A stretch of 64,000 bases of DNA from Chiridota heheva. Lineage: Eukaryota; Echinodermata; Holothuroidea; Apodida; Chiridotidae. Both the position numbers and the translations under genes were made by a program. The notes under the pieces are model-generated. The model searched no databases. It was given only the letters and a program-made list of their open reading frames with translations, and had not been told where the DNA came from. The stretch's first letter is position 1. The number at the start of each line of letters is the position of its first letter. This document shows, piece by piece, positions 23,743 through 33,579 of the stretch. The stretch lies in assembly GCA_020152595.1 (NCBI GenBank), contig JAIGNY010004497.1:1496001-1560000 (forward strand), read 5' to 3'.

Positions 23743-23749
23743 AAAAAGG

Positions 23750-24700
23750 AAATATTGGTGAAACAGAAAATGCGAAGTATTGTTGGTGAATGGTTTTTCA
23801 CAAAAGACCTTAAAAACAGGATTGAAAAGAAAGAGGCACATATTGAGTGTATGAATGAAACGATAGAAAAGTATTACAAGTAAAAAAATTAAATACTACA
23901 AACAGTAGCTATGCCAGCCTTCACTTATAATATGGAAACTTGGACTAATCTATCAGTAAAGGAAGTACAAGCTCTAGAAAATCTACAAAAAAAGAATGAT
24001 TTGCCGCATCTTCAACTTAAATAGTTCAACATCATATTGGGGATTTTTGAAAGAAGCAGGTTTTTGGCCAATCTTACAAATTATTTACTACAAGAAACTC
24101 ATGTCATTACATAATTTACTCAACTCAGATGAAAGTATAGAGCAGCAAGAAAAATACTTATTAAACAAAAAGATAAAGGGAATCCTGGATGTTGGTATCA
24201 TGAAATCAGATACATAGGGAGAAAAATACGGAATGATATTGATACAAATAATGTTCAAAAGAAGACACAAAACAAATGGAAGAAAGAAGTTAAAAAGAAA
24301 ATTGCTGATGAAATAGAGGAAATGGATCAAAGAAAGAAAACTACATGTAGCAAACTCAGATTTTAATTAGAACATGGTTTTAAAAGACAGAAATATATTA
24401 CAGAGTTAAAAACAATGGAGACCCTTACTAAAATTAAATTAAGGCTGAATGTGACTAAAGTTAAAGCCAATTCAGAATTACAAGAACAGCTACCATAATA
24501 TAAATTGAGAATTTTGTGACCATGAAGATACTACTGAACATATTTTTAACTGTTTCTATTTAAAGGACATTATTGGAATGGATATGAGCAAAACAAACCT
24601 TTATGATACGGACAATATGGAAAACCTAAGGAACATAGCCTGGCACGCAGAGAGAGTAGGGCCTAAATTAAATAAAAAAATAAAGCTAACAAGTAACAAT
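23750..24700 (+). pseudogene. Non-LTR RT C-terminal remnant
   Basis: In broken plus-strand frames there is a run resembling the thumb/C-terminal part of LINE reverse transcriptases. It reads METWTNLSVKEVQALENLQK, then GFLKEAGFWPILQIIYYKKL, MSLHNLLNSDE, and later a CDHEDTTEHIFNC zinc-type motif. Frames shift several times. The clade cannot be fixed from this piece. Lys-rich and AT-rich coding, quite unlike the RTE-like element. Confidence 0.55.
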
Positions 24701-24950
24701 GAACAATTGAACTTTAACAAAATGAACAATCTCCATACAGCTTAAATCAATGTATAGTAGGGGCCTAGGCCCTATCTGGTATATTTTAAACAGTGTTTTA
24801 CTGGTCTTGTAGTTGTACGTCATCATCGAATTTACTCTATATCGACTGTGCCTGGTATTTTTATCAGAATGGACTCCGTGATGAACCACAGTGACATAGT
24901 AGTAATAACAATACCTAAGCTAGACCCCTTTCTTGATCAACACAACCAAG

Positions 24951-25061
24951 ATTTGAACCAGTAACACTAAGAACACAGTAGGACTAGGACTCGGCCTAGG
25001 CTAGATTTAAACCAGTAACACTAAGAACACAGTAGAACTAGGAGGCCTAGGCCTAACTTAA
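24951..25061. repeat. Tandem duplication of about 56 bp
   Basis: The phrase ACCAGTAACACTAAGAACAC, followed by AGTAG, occurs twice (near 24957 and 25013), surrounded by CCTAGGCCTAGG-type sequence. No function evident. Confidence 0.8.
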
Positions 25062-25471
25062 AAGTGTAGGCTATGCGTAACGTTAAGTGCTTGTTTTGTT
25101 ATGATACTTGTTAGTAACTCTGAACTGTCTATTTACCAAAACTCGAGAGGGTATTCTTATTCAAAATCTAAAAACTTACCAAACTCTCTAATAACTCGAT
25201 CTTTACACCATGAAAAATATAATCCGAATCTTATTATTCCTGCCAGTTGCCTAAACAGACCGGCAACTGTATCCACTTAAATTTAATTTCGGTAAAGCGA
25301 ACCCGAATGCACAGCTTTGACAGTTTGACACATACGGAAGTCCAGTGCATGCAGCTTAGTCAATAGCCTAGGCCTAGCTGTGTGTGTGTGTACGTACGTA
25401 CGTTTGATGCACTCGTCGTTAATAAACCTTCGAGTGTGCAAGTAATGAAGTTTGATGTTTTTCTTTTGTAA

Positions 25472-25507
25472 TGACGTCATCACGTCCAACCTAGTTCTTC
25501 AAGGTCA
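25472..25507. promoter_or_regulatory. CRE palindrome next to an ERR-type half site
   Basis: TGACGTCA (25472-25479) is a perfect CREB/ATF palindrome, followed 19 bases later by TCAAGGTCA (25499-25507), the extended half site bound by ERR/SF-1-type nuclear receptors. The surroundings are CpG-richer than average. It may be a promoter or enhancer, but no gene start is identified. Confidence 0.3.
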
Positions 25508-25685
25508 AAGTGCTCTGATCTGAATAAACTTACAAACAAACACACATCTAAAATGCAGGTAGGTTGCAAAAAATGTGTTTAGTCTTGTCCCGTGAAAGCA
25601 ATGCATCTACCTGTCTACGTATAAACCGGGAAGGGGAAAGGGGATGGAAGAGGGGAGGGGAAGGGGAGGGCACATAGGAAACATG

Positions 25686-25950
25686 TGTCCTCTAATGTTG
25701 AACTTGCAGTGACCTAGATGATGCCCCCACTTAGTATTCTTATATATATATATATATTATTTGTTTACACAATGAAACTAGTGTTGTAGCATATCTTTGT
25801 GCCCCTCCCCCTTTGTGCCCCACCCCATGGCACAGGAAGCATCCTCCAATGTTAAAGTTGCAGTGACGTAATTGATGCCCCCACTAAGTATTTTTATATA
25901 TTTTTTTACACAATGGAACTAGTGTTGTAGCATATCTTTGTGCCCCCTTC
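25686..25950. repeat. Diverged tandem duplication of about 170 bp
   Basis: Two copies of a segment containing TCTAATGTTGAACTTGCAGT (second copy TCCAATGTTAAAGTTGCAGT), GATGCCCCCACT and CTAGTGTTGTAGCATATC, at about 25687-25815 and 25848-25948. The first copy contains a (TA)n expansion. Non-coding. Confidence 0.85.
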
Positions 25951-27699
25951 CTCCCTAATGAAGAACATGTTCCTACGCCTATGACTACATGTAGAATGGA
26001 AGCAACGAAAATAAGGTGACATACTTAAAACGACAAATGTGAGGTAAAGACAAATGTTCAGGAACAAATTATTGGTTCATGTCGCGCACGCGGAGAGCAA
26101 TCCATTTCTGCCTTGATAAAAAATCTTGTTTTACAGAAAATGTAAAAAATAAGAATGACTGATTGCAGAAAATGGACTAAAAATGTCCCCTAATAATTAG
26201 TTGGTTTTGAAGTCTGAGGGCTCGTCATCGGTAGCTTTCTGCCTAGTTTCTTGTTTTAACTGCCTTCGATAACTAAAAAAAAAACTGAATAAAATCTGCC
26301 TTAAATAAAAATCACGGAAAATTAGCATTCCCCATCGCAACTTGAACAATCGGCGGCGCTATTACTACAAGTCATTCAAATGTTATTGATAGTTGGTGAA
26401 ATTTTATTTCCACAAAAAAACTATTTGAACAATATGTCCCGCCATACATGTATTCGTGTCATGAATCCATGTTTTCTGTCTGTCAGTCATAGACGGGATT
26501 TAGGTATTAATGGAACACGTCCCTACTAACCCCCCTCCCCCCTCCTCCTCCCCCCCCCCCTCCTCCTTCCCCCCCTCCTCACAGGCAGTTTTTTTCTTTT
26601 TCTTTCTGATTTGATCTTTTGTATGATGATTTTTATATCTTGCTGTTCCCCCTCTTTCGGTATGCAACTTCCACTCCTGCTGTCAGTATTGGGATATGGC
26701 ATCCCTCCCATCACACATTTTTCCATCCCGGGCCAGTTGTGAATGGGTCCTTTTTTGCGGGGAAAATGTTGGAAAAATCAAACAGATAAGTAAGTTTTGT
26801 GGTCAAGGTTTTAATGAGGGGCCTGTACAAATATACTTTTGTACAACTAAGGGCCGACACGACAGGTAAATTAAACTTGTTCTATGGAGAAACTTTTTTC
26901 GGGAGAATGTCTTGAAAAATCGCGGGGTTTCACTTTGTCATTCACCGAGCTTTGGCGCATCCTGCATCCAAACGGATCCATGATAATCCTTTCAGAATTG
27001 GGAAAAGTAACGCGACCCCCCCCCTCTCCCCCTACGCTTCCACCCTTTCCCTTACCTTTCCCATACGAACAACACGTTTATTTGGGAAACTCACTTGCAA
27101 TTAACATTTTTATCTGAGAGAAAATATTAGACAAAGATTTCTGAAAAATTTGAATTCGTGATGCCACTTTGTGCAGATTATTGATATACTTTTGTAATTC
27201 TTTAGTTTACCAGGTTATTGTCTTTTCTATACTAGTGAAAGTATTTTACATTTTTTTTATTTTCATATCTCCGATCTTATCGTAAGTTGACGAAATAGCC
27301 TTTAATCTGTAAATTGAATTTCATCATTTTATATGGGGTCAGGCACGTTGTAGGATAACCTACCAGGGACGAGAGAATTGCTTGCCTTTTGTGATTTACT
27401 AGTTATGAGGACCACCGGCCCGCCGAGACAAGGACGAAGCAATTTTTGAAGTGAAGCGGGGGAGAGGTGGGGTGAGGGGGGGGGGCGCTGAAGATGTAAA
27501 TGGGAAAATGAAAGGCGAATCATGATTCATTCAAAACCCTGTACACTAACTCCCTACCATATTGGTACGTTGTGTTAGGCAGGGGTGTAGGACGGCAGGA
27601 TCACCTCTCAAGAAGGTGGGGGCAAGAACCCCAACAATTTTCCGGTCATAAGTAGAAAAATGACATTACAGCAAATAAAGTTCCATCACTGACTTTTCT
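25951..27699. other. Non-coding stretch, pyrimidine-rich patch
   Basis: No gene recognised. A C/T-rich patch (CCCCCCTCCTCC type) lies at 26530-26580 and similar C runs near 27019-27050; a G run lies near 27475. Frames here are driven by these low-complexity patches. Confidence 0.4.
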
Positions 27700-28345
27700 G
27701 CTAATCGGAAAATCTCCTTAAACTTTTCGAGAATATTTCTTTCTTCAATTTTTAGAAATACTCTTTCATTTTCAAGAAATGTTCTTCATTTACGGGCCCT
27801 TTCTTTAAAAAGTCCGTTAATTGTTTGTCCATTTAAAGGAAATTGTGTTAATTTTGGTGCAATTTTCTTTAATTTTTGGGAAATTTTGTTCATTTTTGTA
27901 CTTTATTTTCAGAAAATTTTGTCATTTTCGGGCACTCTCCCTAAAATTTCGGTAAATTGTTTAACAATTATAAGGAAATATTATTAATCACTTCAATTTT
28001 AAAGTTGAGAATTTTTTTGTCAATTTTAAGAAACTTTGTTCATTTTCAGGCACTTGCCTTAAAATGTCAATGAATTGTTTGACAATTTTAGGAAAAATTT
28101 ATCTATTTCAGGCAATTTTCTTCAATTTTGAAAAAATTATTGTTAATTTTCTTTAATTTTCGGGAAAATTTGTCGACAAATTTTAAAGAATGTTATTAGA
28201 TTTTGCTTCAAGTTTGCCTTCATCATGTTCATTTTTGCAAAATATTCTTCGATTTTCAGGAAATTTTCTTTATTTCGGTAACTTTTTTTAAATTTCCGTG
28301 AATTGTTTGTCAATTTTATAAGAATTTTGTTCAGTTTTGCAGTTT
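27700..28345. repeat. Degenerate AT-rich repeats
   Basis: Phrases such as AATTTTCGGGAAATTTTGTT, CAGGAAATTTTCTT and GTGAATTGTTTGTCAATTTT recur every 100-130 bases with much divergence. Probably an old tandem array. Non-coding. Confidence 0.6.
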
Positions 28346-30888
28346 CCGCTTAACTCTGTGGTTACCCTCCTGCAGACAAGAATTAGTTGATTTCAGTGGC
28401 ACAACTATTATTTAAGAAGGGGAGAGCGGGAGGGGGGGGGGGGGAGCTTGCATGTCATGGGAAATTTGGCATTCGAAGCCCCTTAAAACATACTATAGTC
28501 ACTGTGGTGTATTGTTATGGACCCGACATGTCCGAGGGGCTTTCTACCTTTTCCTTCTTGCGTCCAGGACCGTAATTTCAGGTGACATGTGATATGATCC
28601 CCTGTTGTTAGATGGGAATTTGAAAATAATCTTTTTTGAAAAATATTCCATCAAATTGGGTTCCTTGAAAATTCTTAGAGTAAGGATATAATTTTTGGTT
28701 AAAACACGTTGAGCTTTAGGGCTGCATTCCCGACTTCAATCCTTGGGAATCTTTGAAGCCCACCCACAATTTCATAGACAGGAATTATTTTATATTACTT
28801 CGGTTCGAGTAAATAAATAAAATTCATAGTTTAAAACAAATAAATTATAAACACAAAACCAGATGTGCTTTGACTGTCCTACTTAAAAGTATTTTTGATG
28901 GAAGATAAACAAAAAGTTGTTGTGATTGTTCATGGATCAAGTTTGATCATGAGCCATAGGCAGGGGCGGATTAGCCAGTTGGTTCACCGGTGAATAACCA
29001 ATGCGCCCCTTCCCGGTGCCGCCCCATCTATCCAACTTGCTTCAAAATAGTGGATAATATGCAGAGACGGTGGAATATGTTTGAAAGTGGGAGTGTGGGG
29101 GGACACAGGATATAAGGGGCACTTTCCATCGTATTTTCAAAGCATGTCAGTAACACAGCAATACAGCTTTATATGGTCAACCCTCCCCTCCCCTACCCCC
29201 CTCCCTCCGGAAAATTTATAAACTTTTATAGGTTTGAACATCACTGGATTTTCCTTTCTTTTTTAATTTACAGCTTCAAAAATTCAAGATATTGTGGTCC
29301 AAAATTTGGTAAAATATAACGATTTTATTGAAATCTACAATAAGTGTTGAATGTATAGATCATAAGTCTTAAAATCGGAAGGATTTAGGCTTATAGATCA
29401 TGATTAGCCATTGTATGGTTCATAAATCGGAACACTTAACAGCTTAATGTCTAAAATAATGTGAAAACCAAAAGGGTCCTTATGGAGGCCTTCATTTTTT
29501 TGCTGCTATGCATAAAATATGTAATTATTTTTGATATAAATTATGCACTTGTCAATTGTGTGACTCACTCCTACATCCCCGGACAAGGTGGCATTGCACT
29601 AAAGTGGATGTACATTGACGCACCTCCTCAGTCACTTTTTTGTGAAATGACTTATCATAAATCAATCATCTCTGTACAAAGTCAATGAGTCTGAAGTAAA
29701 TTGACCCACCCCAGAGTCACTCTGGTGACTGACAATTGGTACAATGACACACATGTGAGTCACTATTTCATGTCAATGACTCACCTTTGAATGACATTGC
29801 CAGGGGTGGTAGGGTTAGTCATACAAGTGACAAGTGCATTAGACCAGATGGCCCAAATTCACACCCAGTCTTTAGCGAATCAGTGGCAAACGTCCCATTG
29901 TATGTTTTTTCTATAATCCAAATTAAAGACACTCCTCGAGAGAAATCTTGCTTGATGTCTGTGTTACTTTCTTCAATGTGTCAATAAAGAGATAAATTGT
30001 AATAAGCCGACTTAAAAAAAAAAGTCTCTGTCAGACAATGTCAGTCTGCATAAAGAGGCACCTTGCAAACTCAACAAAGAAGATGGGAGAGGCCCGAGAG
30101 GGTACGTCAGTTATAACATTACAATGGCCCGGCAGCCTGGGTGCAAGTAAAAGGATTTGCCCTGCATTGTCCATTTAAAAGATGCTCCACTAATGTATAT
30201 ATATATATATTATTATTATAATATTTCCCCTCAGATAAAGGGCAATTTTTCTCTCTGAAAAGGGCACGTTTTAAACTTTTAAGAAAAGTGTGTGTAGGAG
30301 GAAGAAGGGGGACGTGGCCCCTGGCTTTAATCGCCTATGCTAATATGCATCACAAAGCGTGAAAAACTGCCGGAGCGACCCGTCGGGGCTAAGACTCTCT
30401 CCCGTCTTGGCACCCCTTTGGGGCACCTTGACAGACGGAATTTAAACCCCAATCCGCCCTCAGGATGGCCATATTATATGAATTAGGAAGACAAGAAAAT
30501 AAAGAACTTAAAACTATTTTAATATGATCCTTTGTTCTGTTTTAAAACTCATCTTTGGTCATTTCCTACATGTGTTTCTGTCTTCTAGATTTTTATATGA
30601 AAATAATTAATCAGTTTCTCGTTTGAAGGTACCAGGCCTACAAGGCTTTAGTCTCAGACGAAAGGATTGTGTCCGAGACCCCGAAAATTTCTCCAAATAT
30701 TAAAGAATGTTAATAAATGCATTATTTTCTCAACATTGGTGTTCATTGCTTTGAGAACATGTAGAAGATATTACATTGCAGACTTTCATGGAAACCACGC
30801 ACAAATGGCATTATATTATTGTCTAATAAAAAGTATGTGATCTTTCTTGGATCGTGGTAGGAAACAGAACCAAATTGATGAAGATTTC
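28346..30888. other. Non-coding stretch with AP-1-like cluster
   Basis: No gene recognised. It includes a G run at 28433-28444, a short (TA)n at 30197-30210, and the AP-1-like motif cluster at 29561-29783 listed separately. Confidence 0.4.
29561..29783. promoter_or_regulatory. Three perfect TGACTCA (AP-1/TRE) motifs
   Basis: TGACTCA at 29561-29567, its complement TGAGTCA at 29756-29762, and TGACTCA at 29777-29783, with weaker GAGTC/CAGTCAC variants between. The heptamer is the Fos/Jun consensus. The cluster might be an enhancer or a decayed local repeat with this motif at its core. Confidence 0.35.
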
Positions 30889-31450
30889 TTAAAGGATTAA
30901 TTCAGTGGTCAAGCAAGTTGATCTTATATGAAAGAGGGTTTCAAAAGAAACAAAATGGTGCAGAAAGCATTGCAAAATCTTATTCCGTTATGGAGATATG
31001 CAAGTTTAAAGTTGAGTATCATTTGTGTAGAAACGACTGAAATCAGACTAGTTGTGATGTCACAGCCTCAGATTCCTCGAAGAATGTATATTTAATTTTG
31101 TCACTATTTAAATTATTTTTCCTTAAAATTTCTTCAGGTGGTATATTATAAATACTCTTCCTAGATTCAGTTTTGCTACTTTTTCGATATATCTCATGGT
31201 TTTTAAGCCACAAAATTGCAGGACAAAATATGATAAAATACATAAAGACTTTTGAGGAATCTGAGGCTATGACATCACAACTAGTCTGATTTCAGTCGTT
31301 TCTACACATTTGATACCAAACTTTAAAACTAAATATCTCCTTAACGCAATAAGATTTTGAAATGCTTTTTTTCACCATTATTTGTTTGTTTTTTGAAGTC
31401 CTCTTTCATATAAGATAGACATGCTTGACCACTGAACTAACCCTTTTTAA
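30889..31450. mobile_element. Foldback-type element with ~200-bp inverted arms
   Basis: Left arm 30889-31085 and right arm 31238-31450 are inverted copies of each other. They include a perfect inverted block with GAAACGACTGAAATCAGACT at its core. Outer ends are AAAGGATTAATTCAGTGG and, inverted, AAAGGGTTAGTTCAGTGG, with TTAA at both edges (30889 and 31447), a possible target duplication. The middle has no coding capacity. Half-copies occur at 44142-44340 and 52181-52336. Confidence 0.82.
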
Positions 31451-31689
31451 CCCATAGAATAAAGGTGCAATAGAGATGTTTGGGGACGGGCAGAGAAGAG
31501 GGGGGTACTTCTCAATAAAAACAGTGATCAACTATCCTAAGCTTTCAAAGCATTAGAAGTGTCTGTGTGATACTCATTTTAAATGGTGTAGCGAACCATC
31601 ACAAATTGAACTTTAGAATAGAGGTCAAATTATCATCTAGTTGGGAGTCTCAAATGGATGTACAATAGGTGGTGACAAAGAGCCTTCAC

Positions 31690-32610
31690 AAAAAGTTACC
31701 ATGAGCTTTTCAATATAAGGTGGCATGGGCCCTTCATAAATAGGTAGCATGGGCCTTCATTACAAGGAAGCATGGGCCTTTCATCACAAGGTAGTATAAA
31801 CCCTTTATAGTAAGGTAGCATGAGCCCTTCATAATAAGGTGGCATGGGCCTTTCATCAGAAGGTAGCATGGGCCCTTCACCACAAAGTAGCATAAACCCT
31901 TCATAAAAAAGTAGCACGAACCTTTATAAAAAAAGGTAGCATGGGCCCTTCGTCACAAGGTAGCACGGGCCATTTATCACAAGGTAGCATGAGCCCTTCA
32001 CCACAAGGTGGCATGGGTACTTCATCACAAGGTGGCATGGGCCCTTCATCACTAGGTAGCATGAAGCCTTCATAAAAAAAGGTAGCACGAACCCTTCATA
32101 AAAAAGGTAGCATGGGCCCTTCGTCACAAGGTAGCACGGGCCATTCATCACAAGGTAGTATCGGCCATTCATCACTAGGTAGCATGGGCCCTTTAATGCA
32201 AGGTAGCATGAACCCTTCATAAAAAGGTAGCATGAAGCCTCATGTCAAGGTACCATAAACCCTTCATAAAAAGGTAGCAAGGGCACTTCATCACAAGGAA
32301 GCGGGGGCCCTTCATCACAAGGTAGCATGTGCGCTTTATTACAAGTTAGTACAGGCGCTTCAATGGAAAGTAGCATGAACCCTTCATAAAATGGTAGCAT
32401 GGGCCCTTTATAAAAAGGAAGCATGATGCCTTCATAAAAAGGTAGCATGGACCCTTCATCATAATATAGCATGGGCCCTTCATTACAAGGTAGCATGGAC
32501 CCTTCATCATACGGTAGCATGGGTTCTTCATCACAAGGTAGCATGAGCCCTTCATCACAAGGTAGCATGGGCCCTTCATCACAAGGTAGCACGGGCCCTT
32601 CATCACAAGA
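31690..32610. repeat. 24-bp minisatellite (AAGGTAGCATGGGCCCTTCA)
   Basis: About 38 units of 24 bp built from AAGGTAGCATGGGCCCTTCA followed by TCAC, with frequent ATAAA variants. Antisense frames (Met-Leu-Pro-Cys-Asp-Glu-Gly-type repeats) are artefacts. Confidence 0.95.
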
Positions 32611-33579
32611 AAGAATGTGAATGGGAGAAACTGACTGACATTCTAACAATTGTGACTGATTGATTAAACAGAATTGGAATATTGAGACCAAAGTATTTGA
32701 AATGTTTTGTTCTTTCTTGCTGTTCAATCTCAGGCAGCCCATTTCAGACATCCAGATCATAAATCCCCCCCCCCCCCCTTCCTCAATCCGGCCCGCCTCA
32801 TCTTCTATGTGAACACAAGCAATTTCGTTTTCATTTATATGGTACAGGTCTTTATTTAGGAGAAACAAACTGGTGAAAAGACATGTTGATAACTTATTCT
32901 GTGTAGTATTACCTCTCAACGTTTTACCAGTGTGATGAAAAGTCACCTCGTGATGGCATTTCTATAATTGTTTGTATGTTTGTTTGATAAGGGCTTAACG
33001 GTACCACGACAACGAGGGTCAAATTGTGCCTGAAAGGTTAGATCATTCTAGAGGTAGGAAGGAAAGGAAACAGGGGGAGAATGAGCGAAATACAAGAACA
33101 CAAAGTCAGAAAGATGGGATCGAGAGAAGAGGTGCATGGGTGAAGAGAAAAAAAGTAGAGAGGGGCTGGAAGAGAATAATAAAATATGGTTGTAGAGAAA
33201 AGCATAATGGAGGAAGGAGATAATATTATCCAGAGGGTTTTTCTGAAAGAACTCAGCAATTGAGTTGTGGGGAGCGAGGGAAGCTATGGGAAGGTTGTAC
33301 AGGGGGCAAGCAAGAACAACGTGATGGTCTGTAAGGATGCAATGGCAATTGTTGCAGAGGTTTTTTTTTTTTTTTTTTTTTTTGGGGGGAGGAGCAAATA
33401 AGGAGTTAGGAGTGAGTGAGGTGGATGTAACCTCTTCTAAGACGGGTCACAGTAATATGAACGTTGTCAACACGAGAAAGGTTGTTGATGGTAGGTTTGA
33501 TCAGAATGGAGGGCTGGTTGACATAGAGTTTGTTAACAATTTGGGATTCAAATGAGATTTGCCGGCGGTCACGAACAAG

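Larger units (their letters stand above)
22118..23747 (+). repeat. Composite dispersed repeat with internal minisatellite (copy 1)
   Basis: Starts at GGTAAATACCGTCATGGTTC and ends at GCATGCGAACCAAAAA. The first part is a 24-bp minisatellite, the rest unique sequence with degenerate GAAACTTTAAC-type steps. The whole arrangement recurs at 46860-49527, where it is interrupted by a LINE. The right end is a GGAC..GACGG motif followed by a hairpin. No coding capacity is seen, so it is probably a non-autonomous mobile repeat, class unknown. Confidence 0.8.

Noticed and set aside
25550-25562. ATGCAG followed by GTAGGT as a minimal first coding exon
   Set aside because: Two codons before a donor cannot be supported without transcript data.
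26526-26726. Arg/Gly-rich C-terminal frame
   Set aside because: Driven by a C/T-rich low-complexity patch.
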